A stretch of DNA of 64,000 nt from Metopolophium dirhodum (Eukaryota > Arthropoda > Insecta > Hemiptera > Aphididae), in NCBI RefSeq assembly GCF_019925205.1, contig NC_083567.1, forward strand, positions 1,302,001 to 1,366,000, read 5' to 3'. Below are positions 39,701 to 53,310 of the stretch, one piece after another. The position numbers were made by a program, and so were the translations under genes. Below the pieces are notes generated by a model that was not told the origin of the DNA, ran no database searches, and worked only from the letters and a program-made list of their open reading frames with translations. How positions within the stretch are numbered: the first letter of the stretch is position 1; every line of letters starts with the position of its first letter.

Positions 39701-40930
39701 TAAACTCGAATAACAGTAATTTACAAAAATCATTATCGCGGTTTATATCAGTAACAATTAATATTAATGTTGTCATTTAAGTAATCGTTTTAATTGTCGA
39801 CTGTTTAATCCGGTTGGTATCATTATAATATTATTTTAATATAGGTTAGGTAATACATTTTACTATTACATTGGGATTTGCAATGCAATTTAACTAGTTT
39901 AAGGTTTAATAAAAATAATTTGATTTTTGTGATGATTTTATTTTTATCTTATATGCCCCCGCTTGTAATTTCTTCCGCTGTTGTTGATTTGATTCCAGAG
40001 ACTTAGTGTTAGGTACCCAAGAGACACCATGAGAGGAGGTTGGCCGAGAATTCTCTCAAAATTATTCTTCTGTTTAGTTTTTATATTTTCAAAATCATCA
40101 TACAACTTTTTTATTTCGAATATTTTTGGTATTCATCGTCATAGTTTGTAAAAAAAAAATAAGTCATTGTAAAAAAAATGTACTTAACTCATACGAGCCA
40201 TTTCACCATCACTGCCAGTCTAACTCTTCTCCCTCCACGCAGTACCTAATACCCCTCTGAGTGGGTGGGGGGGGGGGATTCTCACCCACAATAGTTGAAG
40301 AAGACCACGGAAATTTAAAAATGTTCTGGTAGACGTGACTACTGCTGCAGTGCATAACCGCAGACCGTCGTGTCAACATAATATTAACGATACCACCGTA
40401 ATAATATGAATATGTTGTGAGTACGTTTTGTTACAATAGTACAACTCTACTCGTGAGCGGATACCGTCGAGAACCTAACCCGTTGGGGAAATATCGACGA
40501 CGCGTCTGCCGAGTGTATAGTGCGAGTTTCACGCGTAGGCGCAGTGCACGACCGCGTGAAAAAAAAGAATAATTTTGACGCACGATAATCACACAGATGT
40601 CGCGCCCAAGTCTGCGGCGGTACCTACAATGATAATACGGATTTTATAATAATTCTGAGCTTTTAATCGGGATGGTTTGCAGCGGACGAGCGGACTTCAG
40701 AATCGCCGCAAAGACTGTGTCTATGTACTCGCCGTACTTGCATATAAATGCGGGCGCCCGTCGGGTTTTGATTGGATCCGCTGTCTACGCGAATAACTCT
40801 ATGCGCCTACTGCACATGAATATTATGCTATGCACTATACAGCGCACAGACCGAGGAATCTAGCGCGCGTTTATGGTATATACCGCAGTGCAATGTATAT
40901 AATATCCATACCTAAGTATTATATACCTAA
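36715..40930. other. Non-coding stretch
   Basis: No gene recognised. A CCTAACCTAACCTA (TTAGG complement) run lies near 39340-39353, a T run with AG near 37792-37805, and an 11-G run at 40267-40277. A transposon-like CAGTGGCTTTCAAA start at about 39633 lacks a right partner. Confidence 0.5.
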
Positions 40931-41410
40931 TTATTTAACGTGCAATGATGGCCGCCGCGGATGAAAGAAAACTGTTTGTGCGTGCGGGGTGAGTGGTGGA
41001 GGGGGGGGGGGGGGGGGTTGATGCGAGGAGATAGACCCTGCAGATGGACGGAGAGATATCCGTTTATACATTGGCCGTCGGCGGCAGCTCATAACCACCG
41101 CCGCCGCCCGTGACGGTCGTCGACCTTTTTCGGCAAACACACTGCACACGCATAGGGTCCGACCCTCGTAAGTCGGACGAGCGCGCTTTCCGTTGGGCGC
41201 CGCTCGACACTAAATGCAAATAATCGCGACACATGTGCGAACACAAACACACGCGCCGATAATAGTAATAATAATAATAATAATAATAATTAGTGTAAAC
41301 TTTCACGATGCGCGTTCTATATGCGATAAAGCTCGAGTTTGGATTGTGTGTGGGAGAGAGAGGGGAGAAAAACGGAGCGCCCGGGATGGAAGAAATCCGT
41401 ATAATAACAA
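40931..41410. other. GC-rich island with 17-G run
   Basis: CpG-dense DNA includes an uninterrupted run of 17 G at 41001-41017, GCCGCC blocks near 41095-41110 and an (AAT)n run near 41265-41291. Frames on both strands read through poly-Pro or poly-Tyr repeats and are not credible genes. Confidence 0.45.
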
Positions 41411-43629
41411 TATAATGTATAATTGTCGTCGATTGAAACAGTTTTTTTTTTTTAAAATGTAGGTCGTGTTATTAATATCTACATATTTCATTAAATAAAA
41501 AATGTATTTATATAATAATTAAAAAAGGGTTTCCGACAAAATATGAGCGTCAAACATTTCAGTGTTACGAGATCTCGCGTCAATAAAGCGACGTTGCTAA
41601 CGTTGCTTGTGCGTATATACAGCTCGCGTGTTTGAAAGAAAGAAAGAAAGGTTTTACAGTGAGTTCTGCCGTTAACGGAAAAATGCATCGACGACTCGGT
41701 ATATATTATGACTGTTTTCGATGACTTTAGGAGAATTGTGAAGGTACCGCACGCAACGCATAATTAAATGACGCGCATTAACAAACGAAAAAGATCTACA
41801 TAATAATATACACCGATAGAAATGCAATATATACGCTCAATTATCGAATTCTCAAATGGAATAGAGTATGATGTTATCATTTTCCGATCGAATATGACAT
41901 CGTCGTAAATATCATAGTATATAGGTACAACGCGTTCACATCGAACGTTGGGTATTTCGTATTATATTATTTTCGTGTGACAAAAGTGCCCGCGGGATTA
42001 CGCGATTTAAGTTCTTATATACGCAATCCCCGCCGATTTTGGCACTCACGGTTTGAAAGACCCCGCGCTGCAGTGTACCTACATATATACAATAATAATG
42101 CTTATATATTATATAAAGGTCTCTCGGATTACTCGAGCGATCCGTTATAACTTATAATAATAATAATAATAATAACAATATATATATTATATTATATCGT
42201 ACGTGTATAATATACACCGCGGGCGAAATGTTACACCTGCAGTGTGCAGATACCGCGGTCGTGTGCAGATGGCGATCGCGGACGAAGAGGAATTCAAAGG
42301 CGAAACGCGTCGAAAACGATGTCGGAGAGAGGGACGCGTGATAGTTCTGACCGCGAGCTACTGTACAATATCGTAGCGGATGATACTGTTAGCAGTATTA
42401 TATATTATCAAATATTATATACCTATAATTATACATTGTTGTCTCGTCGGCAAAAATCGATACTGCACGCGATACATATACATATACGTATGCACTGCTG
42501 CAACGCGTTATGTATAAATAATTTTAATAATAATAATATATGACACTCTTCGACTGAGGTGTGCCGAGTTCACACGATAGTCGTATTCCCGAGCGCAAAA
42601 CCACACGCTGATGACACGATACCACAGGCTCAAAACTGCAAGTATAATATAATGTACGCGAGTCGTCTGCCAAGCTTTATTACATTATAATTTAATAAAG
42701 AGCTGCAGATAACGATAATCGCCGTATACGTTGTATAGATAGATTGAGATTTACGTACTATACAGTTAAGAGTATGCACACTGCACAGTTTCCTTTATGA
42801 TATTATTATTATAAGACGTCGATTAGAGTACTTCGTTCGTTCAATATAATATATTGTTCTGTGCGGGCGAACGTTTGTTCCGGTCATATATTATTGTTTA
42901 TCATATTGTTAGAAGATTATGCATTTTCAGTCAGAATATCTACCATAATACCTGCGTGAAGTACCTCAGTAAAGGTACCTATATTATGTACCGGAAGCGT
43001 GTTCGATCAGGTGCAGATAAAACGATTCGCCCCAATAAGCCACGTGGTAGTGCATGATATTTTCATGATTCATTTTTATTCAAAATTAATTCACTCGTAT
43101 CGTCATCATTGGTATTACTGAAACATTAATTCAGATAAAATTTCAAGAAAAACCTCGAAATAAAAACACCTCCGGTAATATTATAAGTAAAATTCAAATT
43201 TAGGATCTACTCCTATTTTACATACCTAATATTCAGGCTAATAATAATATGAGCGCAAAGGGTATCGTCGTCGTCCAATTAACGATGGGATATAGTTGGC
43301 TGTAATATACGATGATTGGTCTTTTGCGCCACTTACCGGATTTGCGAAAAACATCGCGACGAGTTCGACCAATTACTATGGTGCGTAGAACATAATGCAA
43401 TACACGAATATGTCTTATATATATATATACATGTGTATATCTATATGCGATTTATATCGGCCGACGCCGCACTATCGTTAATTACGTAATTACGTTTAAT
43501 AATACTTCGCGCGAGGGAAGACCGTCGAGTTTATTATAACGTCGTTTTTTCTCCCTCTCTGTATACTAATATAAACAATATACGAGTAAATGTCTTACGA
43601 TATAAATCTGCTTGCCGTACTTGCACGCT

Positions 43630-43634
<5 letters not shown>
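41411..43634. other. Non-coding stretch
   Basis: No gene recognised. It has a GAAA repeat near 41635-41650 and AAT runs near 42158-42175. A short ATG-led frame at 42270-42377 (about 35 codons) is too short to call. Confidence 0.5.

Positions 43635-43692
<58 letters not shown>
43635..43692. repeat. (GT)29 microsatellite
   Basis: Twenty-nine perfect GT units, the longest dinucleotide tract in the window. It creates a (Cys-Val)n run that stretches a 150-codon open frame (43590-44042), the longest in the window and not a gene. Confidence 0.95.
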
Positions 43693-43693
<1 letters not shown>

Positions 43694-46600
43694 TGGAGAG
43701 AGAGATTGGACGCGTTTTATATTAATTAACTGGCGGAAAACTGCAGTTATACTTTATTTGGGGCTGTTCTTTTTCACTCGTCTCGTGATCGCGATAGCAG
43801 CTGCTGCAGACGGCTGGTTGTCGGCACGTTTCGATGTTATGAAAAATAATAAGAGAACGGTGAAAAATTCCAAAACTAAAATCATATTTCAGACCGTGAT
43901 AATGGCACGCAACGATATTATATATCGGTACCTACAGTTGCAGCGGCGGCGAAAATCACATAATTCACGCGTGTGCCTACAGCTTCATATTATTATAATA
44001 TACTATGGTGTGTGTGCGTGTATATACACTATTATATTATAATATAGGTAGGTACACTCGGAGCACATATTATTATTATGTATAAATGTGTATAGTAGTG
44101 TATGACGTACGTACCTATATCTAAATAATATTTCCACTAAAACTCACGGCCGGTATGCACACGATTTTTACTATTAGTATTTTTATATGTTTATTAGATA
44201 TAATACGTAGTAGGCAGGTATATATGTATAGTAAACGAAACGATTAATTAAACCGGAATGCGTGTAATAATAATGGTAATAGTAATAATAGTAGTAATAA
44301 TAATATATGAACGTAAAAAACGTTCGCAATTAAAGTGTGTATATGATGATGTATTATAGTAGTTAATAAACATCATATACGATACGAGCGTGCATTATAA
44401 CATTATATACCTACCTTATATGTATGTGCATAGTGTATGATATCATTATTGTAAACACCTGCGGTGGCGTCGTACTGATGGGAAAAAAACGTGATATTTT
44501 ATAATGGCCACCGGAGACCTATATATTTGCGCAGAAGAACCAACGTGTGCATTATTTTATTAGTATTTTAATTATTACTATTATCATTATTATTATCATT
44601 ATTGTTATTCATTCGCGACCGGCGGCATCATTATCATCGATCTGCCACCGGTCAAACAGGTGGTGGTGGAGTCTATCGACCACCGCAGCAGCCAGAAATA
44701 TTGAATTTGCCGTATCGTGAGTTGCCGCCGCGCCGCAGAGAAACAGAGCAAGTCAATAATAATATTTCGATTAAGATAAGTACAATCGCTCTCGTGTCTC
44801 TTACGCATAATTAAATAATTACATTTCTATAACGTGTGAATTATTATATCATTGCTATTTCTTTTTTCACGTAAAGTGCATGCGAACCAGGTGTATAAGT
44901 ATAAATTATAATATTTAATTTTATAGTGCCATGTCCGTCAAACCACGACTGGAATATATTTTGTCGTTCTACTCGTATAAATTTTTTTAAACCTGTTCAA
45001 TGTTTTAGCTCGATTTGACGATCGTAGGTATATGTGCTAAAAACTATAAACGCGTTTACGTCGGCGTCGTGTTTCATATAATATAATAATAATATTATAT
45101 TATAATGTTATATTAATATATGTATGCTGCCGGAGAAATCGACATGGCTATGTGTGTGATATTAATAATTGTATACACAGTGTAATATATACAGTTACCT
45201 ATTAATAGTTTTAAATATCACCTACTCGCGGCTGAAAAACTTAAACTGTTTGTTGCACCATAGGCAATGATTTTCCAATTCACGTGAAATGGCCAACGCA
45301 ATGTGTGTTCGGAGAATTTTTTAATTTTATAAGAGAAATAATAAAATTTGCATAACCGTTTCCGTCAGAAACCGCTCAACTAAATACGTGCCAACTAAAT
45401 AATACGTGCACGTTCAAATTAAAATATGTACGACGTGTATACCGCGGTTGTTGCACAAATACTATAACAGTCACATATCACATAGAAATGAAATCAATAC
45501 TTTACATCTTTACACTTTAACACTTTCACGTACATGATCTGGTAGGTACCTATAACCGGTAACCTGGTATTTTAAACTTTTACATGATATAAGACCCTAA
45601 AAAACAGTATTTCTATTAATACACAAAACACATATGACCGATATCGCATGCGTAGTATTTGTCTTGGAACAAAAAAATATATTTTCAAAATAATTCACCA
45701 GTCTTTCCTATATAATATTATACGATATTTGCCTACAAAGCTGACGTTACAGAGTCGCTGTGCAGCAAATTGTGCTCATCAAAACCGCGGCGGCGATTAC
45801 ATATAGGTATTAGGAATCGCGCTCGAAATTTGAATGGCCCCGTTTGGAAACACTGATAAATTGGTTTAGGATTCGGTAAAACGGTTTATTTTACCATAAC
45901 ACGCGCGTGATTAATACATGCAAATATGCAATTATATGCACACTGCGCCGCATTATAATATACCGACAGCAGCGGTGGGTGTACTGCACATTGCGCTTTT
46001 AATGCACATCAAATTCGGAATTATCACACTATATTCGTGCCAATTTTCCGCGTTCCAGAACAATGTGTGCGGCGTATAATAAACGAAATACGAAATAAGT
46101 ATATAATATATATAAATGCGGCCGTAATAAAAATATTAATGTTGCAGTTCGATATATTGCGTTCATCGTTTGAAAATCGCGCGGCAGCAGCTGCTGTCTG
46201 CGGTGGACAACATCCATATAAATGGTCAACGACGACTGTTTGAATATAATAAACTGCCCGAAAATTTTATATCAATAAGCGTATATTACATTGACGATAA
46301 TAAAACGAGCGCGCCGCGGGTGGAGCATAAAATAATATAATAATAATATTATCGCGTCAGTACGATCGTCGTACATTCCCACAAAAATTTTCGAATTATC
46401 TTTCGTAACAAGCGCCGATGTTCAGTCGAGATAGACTGTCGACTCGAATATAAAATATGATGAATAACATCAAAAACTTCAAAACGTCATTGTACTCTAC
46501 AAATAGGGCGCATATTACATATTTTATACCGAAGTCTTTGTTCGCGGTCTAACCGTCATAATACATTACCAAGTTTTGACGTCCGTAATTCCCAGAAATA

Positions 46601-49131
46601 TCCTTTTAGCCGTAACACACGAAAGACGACGACTTTTTTAACGTGTCTAGTCACGGTTATTTGACGATGATAATAATAATAATATTAAGATACAATATAG
46701 TAATTTATTATCTGGAACCGCGAGTAATCACCTACATATTATAATCGTTAAAAGTCGTACGCAACTTTAAAATATATAGCAATACGTTTTACATAGAGTG
46801 TAATAATATTATAATATTATGACGTCAGCTAATTAATATAATATTTAATGATAAATATATTATAATATCTACCCGTTTCCAGTATATATAACTGCAGCTT
46901 TACCCGCTTCTGCCAGAACTTAAAAATAAATACAACTATATGTCTATATGGTACGCCTATTTAAATACTTTTGACAGCAGCCAGAGATCGCAGTTGTAGT
47001 TCATCGTTCTTTTAAATTGCCGACACAAATTAGTATCTCAAATTTCAAGTTTAGGCCAACCAACATACGCGTACAAATAGTATACGACATTATGGTACCT
47101 AACCTAACCTTAAAAGTGAGTTTCTTACCTACGATATGATATTGTATAAACGTCGTGTTGATCGTTTTCTGTTAATGGCATACAGGCGCATGGAATTATG
47201 TTTTTTTTTTTTGTTCCGCTTTCAATAATATTTTCATTATTACGAAAAAAGGTATAATAGCACATTATAATAATAAATTATCAAGTATATTGTATAGCCT
47301 ATATATAGACGAATAGGAAGGCGTGTGGGTAGCTATAATGTTATTTCTCCGAAATTCTCGTTTATCATAATATATTGTGTAGATTTCAAAATATCGAGTT
47401 TGCTGTTGTTGGGCGGTCGCCACGGGTCCCGAGCCTGCACCCTGCAGCAACCACACGTGCAGCTGTTGGACCGCGGTATAGGCGTAGGTACCCATAATAC
47501 GCATTAAGGATTTAATATCGGAGCTGTGTAAAAATATGTATTATTTATTACATCTATACATCATATTATTATAGCGTTCGTTGTACATAATATATAGTAG
47601 AAAATTCTTGCTAAAACATAATATTATTTGCACGACTAAAGGACCGTGTTGTGCGCTTCCCCTATAAGGTAATATTCTGCGCAGCTCGCAGCCATATTAT
47701 ATATTATTATTATACCTATACAATAAAATACTTACGCAGTACACGATACGAGGAACAACAATGAATTTCGGGGGAGGTGATGTGGGAATTATGTGTATTT
47801 GCTCAAAAAAACCATCGCTTTGTTTCCCTTGTCTTATTAATAGTGTCGAAGACGAGAGATGAAAATCTCTTATTTAACATTCTCTCGCACATTCAGTGCG
47901 AGCGTACAAGTAGTAGGTATTTATATAAGTACAATATTATACGAATCCGTTATACCAGAGTGGTACCGAGAACATATGCGAACAATATTTAAATCAGCGC
48001 GGACATCTATACACGAATCGTCATAATAATATTATAATATAGTTTAGGTTCGCTGCTTAAAATATGTGTTTCGATCGGACCGTGCTACGAGCGTATACAT
48101 ATATAGGTATTATTATGAACCCAACAGTGGTCTTATTTTTCCCGGTATATCCGGTCGGTATACTGATCGCGTTTACGACCCAAACCGAATATACATAATA
48201 ATAACGCGGTATACATAATAATTTTACCGTATAAGCAAAAGTAAAAAAAAAAAACGCTCTCGCCAAACACACATTTTGGTTTTTTTACTCCCATATCCAC
48301 GACACGTATTATTTTTATTTTTTATTCTTACGTATATATGCGATAATAATAATATAATATGCAGCGTACCTATATATAGTTTATAATATTACAATTTGCA
48401 TTATTGTACACGCTCGGGGCGATCATAAAACGTTAAGTTATTGCTTTTACACGTATAAATGCGTACATAATATATTATTACTATTATATATATATATATA
48501 TATAGGTACAGAATATTATATCCTCCTTTCGGCCGACCCGAATTACGCGAGATTGATCGCCGGCGACCGTACACACATAATATTGTATAGTATAAGTGTG
48601 CATAATATAAATAATATATTATAATAATATTATGCATGCGTGCGTGTAGGTACCGCCTAGACGTACATGGCGAGGACGAAACGTACGCAAATTTTTGTTT
48701 TGCGTAATAAAACGATCGCATTATTATACAGCGCGTATATTATTATTAAAGTATGTATACTTACCTAAATATATAGGTAGGTATATGTATTATATTATAT
48801 TATAACCTTAGGAAAACGCCTATGCGGAGTATAATAAAATTATATATGATCGGCGAGGGTCCGCGCGCTATGCGCTATATATATATAATATGGTCGTAAA
48901 AAGTACCTACCTCCTTCTACACGCCGCGAAAATTAAAAAAAAAACAACCTCACCTCGTCATAAACCATTAAGACGTATAATAAATATGATGTTCATTGCA
49001 GTCAAATAATATTATAAAATCACAATAAAACTTGTGCGTATACATATACCCACGACGACGACGAAGCCGCAATTAGAGAGATAAATACTATACTACCCTG
49101 CAGAGCGGTGTACCCGTATATTGGCACTACA
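43693..49131. other. Non-coding stretch
   Basis: No gene recognised over about 5.4 kb. It contains AT-rich DNA, AAT runs near 44266-44303, a T run at about 47198-47211, a CCTAACCTAACC run near 47098-47110 and a TA alternation near 48486-48504. Confidence 0.55.
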
Positions 49132-49139
49132 CAAGCACA
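49132..49139. repeat. 8-bp hAT target duplication, left
   Basis: CAAGCACA, identical to 49908-49915. Confidence 0.85.
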
Positions 49140-49907
49140 CAAGGCCGTATCTGAGGTGGGGGTTGGGGGTTCAAACCCCCCCGAAATTTATAAGACAATT
49201 AAAAGAACGCTTCACTAACCATAAAAAAATAATATCTTCGCTGTGCTTTTTACTTCCCAATAAATGTACTAATTCTGAATTAGAAGCAAGTGATTTCGAT
49301 TTATACTCAGAGTTTTTAGATTTGGATGCACTTTCGAACGAGTTAAAACTTTGGAAAAGAAAATGGTGTGATAAACCAATATTAGAACGATCTCCTGAAA
49401 TACTGGAAGCATATTCAAATTGTAACAAAATTTTTTTCCCAAATATTTCATTTTTATTAAAAGTTTTGGCAACTTTACCGGTAACTACGGCGACACCGGA
49501 AAGAACTTTTCGACGCTGAAAATAATAAAAAATTACCTAAGGAATGCAACTGGAGAAGACCGATTGACTGGCATAGCATTACTCAGTGTTCATAGGAATA
49601 TCGTTGTAGATCCAGAAGAAGTAATCAATCGTTTTTCAAATGAAAAACAAAGAAATATAGAGTTTGTCATATAAAATATAAACCATTTTTCAAACTAAAT
49701 GTATAGAATTAAGTTTAATAATCTAATTAATATTAAGTCTAAAAGTTTTTTAATGTGAATTTCATTAATAAATACTATTTATAATTCTACAATATTATGA
49801 ATTTTTAACCATATTTAATTACCTACACAATATTATAATACAATTAAAACACACATTTTTGGCTTACACCCCCCCCCCCCCCAAATTAATTTCCAGTTAC
49901 GGCCTAG
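49140..49907 (+). mobile_element. 768-bp internally deleted hAT transposon
   Basis: The left end reads CAAGGCCGTATCTG and the right end, reverse-complemented, CTAGGCCGTAACTG. Exact 8-bp CAAGCACA repeats flank it, the duplication length expected of hAT elements. G-rich sequence follows the left end and a run of 14 C (49869-49882) precedes the right end. The left end runs straight into the last third of a transposase gene, so most of the coding region has been lost by internal deletion. It cannot move without a transposase supplied from elsewhere. Confidence 0.85.
49190..49674 (+). pseudogene. hAT transposase, C-terminal fragment, frameshifted
   Basis: About 160 codons remain of the C-terminal part of a hAT transposase of the zinc-finger-MYM-type-1-like kind. 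The conserved dimerisation segment is visible: FPNISFLLKVLATLPVTTA, then TPERTF. The frame then breaks by an apparent loss of one T in the T run at 49507-49510, giving a stop at 49517-49519. The adjacent frame continues the family sequence (STLKIIKNYLRN, then a D-R-L-x-G-I-A-L-L block with an H-R-N motif) to a TAA at 49672-49674. Upstream, the homology begins at about IRQLKERFTNHKK, directly joined to the terminal repeat, so the RNase-H-like catalytic core is largely absent. Inactive. Confidence 0.85.
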
Positions 49908-49915
49908 CAAGCACA
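49908..49915. repeat. 8-bp hAT target duplication, right
   Basis: CAAGCACA, exact match to 49132-49139. Confidence 0.85.
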
Positions 49916-51399
49916 TTATATGTATAAACATTATATATTATGTGCGTAAATATTATAATAAAGGTACGCAATTCGAATATTATACCTATACCTCGTGCGA
50001 ATAAAACCGATCTCGCGTAATATTGTGACGAAACGTGACGGTCCGGATGTGTGCTGCGAAACGTGAACTTTTTGACTTGTAACGATAGGTTTTTTTATTT
50101 TTTTACTCACCTCGGTTCGGTTTGTACACGAATTCACTTAATATATTACCTACGGAACAGCGCGAGTTGTAATAATAATTATTATTCAGTTTTAATCACG
50201 TTTGAGACTTGTATAGTAAGTAATTTATGTACCGACATCCGCTGTGATTGCAGTCGGAGTGCAGATCTGCACCAGGAAACGGTTTTACCGGCCGTCTGCT
50301 ATACCGTACAGACGAAACCGTGCGCTAGAAATATTAATTCGATTTACTAGTCAATATAATATATAATATTACAGGTTAATTGTTTTTCAACGCAGGTAAT
50401 TTTTTCGACTTGACCGCGCGTGATTCCAAGAATTGAATTCGATTTTAACTCGTTTTAATATAAAAAAATATACCCTTCTTACTTCATTATATATTATATA
50501 ACCGAGTTAAAATCATACTCATCAACTATTACTACTAGTCCATAATATTATAAATATTCTGCAGCCTGTAAACGTGTATCGCATTAAAAATATAAAACAT
50601 AATATGATTTAGCTTACTCGGACAGCTGCTGCAACACATTACGTGGTATTCGTCGTAAACGCTAAATAGTGTGAATACTCGTGGAATAATAATAATAATT
50701 TCAGCTGGGGCGGTGCATATGGAATCGTTCTTGGAAAGATTACGGCGCCAAACACACGTGATAAAATATGACTATAAAAACTAATAATAATAATAAAAAT
50801 GCATTATACTGCGCACAGACTATACACAGTACCTATGTATGAGCATTTATCGTGCGCCGGCGCCCGAAACGATAGTTTTACAAATATTCGTGTATGCGAC
50901 GATACTGATATCAAACCTCTTATCCTCTCTCTCTCTCTCTCTCTCTCTCTGTATCACCGTCCACCGACAATGCACCAAAACAAAATTAATTTTCAGCATT
51001 CATCCTCGCGGCGGGGGGTACTTCTCGAAAATGCTTTGCGAAGACCATGTGACGCGACGTAGCTCTCCGTTCTTATTATTTTTGCGATATTGTATATATA
51101 TACAAAGTATAATATATGATGGTGTCCTACGGTGCAGAATCAACGGATTATCGCACACAGAGTCACTGGCGTGCACGTGCACGTTTATACAGAGTGGGCC
51201 ACCGTGAAAAACAATATTATGGTCGTCACCTATCGTATCGCAACTTAGCAAAAAGCGACATAATATTATGCGTCCATAAGATGTATTTTATCTCTCCTAA
51301 AAAAATTATAAAAAGTGGACCCTTTCTGCGGTTAGCGGTTCATATATATTATCACTGATTACGACCGTAAAAATATTATGCACAATATAATGTCCCGTG
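49916..51399. other. Non-coding stretch
   Basis: No gene recognised. It contains a 12-bp inverted pair (50441-50452 and 50503-50514) and a (CT)n tract at about 50933-50951. Overlapping frames of 80-120 codons around 50800-51200 run through the CT tract and lack domains. Confidence 0.5.
50441..50514. repeat. 12-bp perfect inverted repeat
   Basis: GATTTTAACTCG and CGAGTTAAAATC are separated by 50 AT-rich bases. Confidence 0.6.
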
Positions 51400-51637
51400 C
51401 AGTGGCATATACACACACAAGGGGGGGGGGGTAGAGTGTTCAAACCTGTCCCCATTGGTGTTTTTTTTTTACTACACGTATAATATAAATATATAAAAAT
51501 GAATAAAATTAAAAATATATTTTGATATAATATAGGTACAGCAATATATTATGTACAATACATTATACATGTATTTATATTTATATCATTTTTTAATACA
51601 ACCCCCCACCCATTGAAAATATCTGTGTACGCCACTG
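51400..51637. mobile_element. 238-bp MITE with CAGTGGC ends
   Basis: The left end is CAGTGGCATATACACA and the right end, reverse-complemented, CAGTGGCGTACACAGA. An 11-G run follows the left end and a CCCCCCACCC block precedes the right end, echoing the G/C-rich subterminal layout of the hAT element at 49140. The interior is AT-rich and non-coding. No clean target duplication was found. Confidence 0.5.
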
Positions 51638-53310
51638 CAGGTCCTATATATGCGAGGATAGAATCATTATATACGAAACGAAAGAGTCGTAGGTAGAAAT
51701 GCCGAGGTGGTGTAGAAAAAATCGTTTCGGTCATAATTTTTTTTTCGTTCGTGCATTTAACCGCCGTCGCCGATGAGATCGTAGCGATTACTGCAGTGGC
51801 GTTTGACGCACAGTATACTACGGGCATGATCGCTGCAGGTATAGGCACACACCATGATTTATGCTGTCGTAGTCCTCTAGTCTGCCGAGACCTTCGCCGC
51901 GCATAATAATCGAAAATTAATCGAGTGTAATCGGCTTTTTTTTATTTTAATAAACTATATATTATTATTATTCCAACAACGACGATAATTATAATACGAA
52001 AATATCGTATGTATATAGCGGACGTCGACGCCGAGTGGATGTATATAAAAAAAAATTGTACAGGTACGCCCTACGCAGTGGTAATCGCTGTCGGTCAATT
52101 CGAATGAATACATCATTAACAATGCAATACGGATTGGTTTCCTATTGAAAACAATCATTAAAAGTGATGTTTGACCGCGAAACGACAACGGAAAAAAAAC
52201 ACCAAACGTGACCTAAAATTATGATCGCGCTCGTATAAGTATAGGCTTGTCGAGGTTATGGTATACTACATATCGTTATTATGCGATATACGAGCGCATT
52301 AATTCATCACACGTCTTATAGTCGACGAACAGTGTGTACCGCGGTATATACCTATATACCGCATATAATAGTGTCGCAACGCGTATACCGATGTTATACA
52401 ACACCGAAATGATCATATGGGCAAGGGCGAAACTCGTGGATACCGCTGTTAACTATATGGGGTTGGTTTGGTATATTATAATGGTGACTGCCGCGACTGG
52501 TGAGCACTCCTGCAGGTTCAAACGATAAGACCATCAACAGTAACCGGCGAGACCAAGTCGTTAAAAAAATGTCGTACTTATACAATAGACTTACAAATAT
52601 TTTAGCACCTCTCGAATAGCGTCTCCCGTAATTGCGTCTATGTACGGCCAACTATCGCTTTAGGTTTCTAGATACAATAAACATATATAGGTGGGAAAAC
52701 GGAGGGCAACACGACGACCACGATGACCCACCTCCACAACGACAACAGTATATTTTGTATAATAATGATACGCGCAATATACGATGTTACTGCTACAGGT
52801 AAACGAATCGAATAATATAGTGTGACATGCTATTCGGCGTGTTTTCGATTCGAAGATAAAATATAATAATATATTATAATATATAATATGTTTAATAGCG
52901 GTAGGTGTATGATAAATGGTCGCGATGCGATGCGTCACGCACAATAACATTTTATGCATTGCTTATGTATACAATAATAATAATAATATACCTTACACAC
53001 TGTATATATATATATATACGACTGTGGGTTCTTGCGTTGGTTTATTGGAATTAAAAGTGTAATGTCGATCGGATACATTATATGATATTATTATTATACT
53101 TATTTTAATCGTCATCGTATTATTTCAACGATATATCGTGTAAGCATTATATAGTTTATCGTCGGGATCGTCCGTTGTATCTATATAACATACGCGGGGA
53201 GATATTATTTGATGTCGTTTGCGTCCAGTGTATGAACTATACTGCTTTAACAATTAATAATATAAAATACAATGCAATTTATAATAATAATTCGTATTGT
53301 ATTACACACA
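51638..53310. other. Non-coding stretch
   Basis: No gene recognised. It includes a near-perfect palindrome at 52341-52362 (GCGGTATATA, CC, TATATACCGC) and a TA alternation near 53003-53018. Confidence 0.5.

Noticed and set aside
42270..42377. Short ATG-led frame of about 35 codons rich in Glu and Arg
   Set aside because: Too short, no splice sites or homology recognised.
43590..44042. 150-codon plus-strand open frame, longest in the window
   Set aside because: It is carried by the (GT)29 tract and the rest has no domain or coding character.
49165..49182. GGTTCAAACCC resembling a tRNA B-box
   Set aside because: It lies in the terminal region of the hAT element, with no cloverleaf around it.
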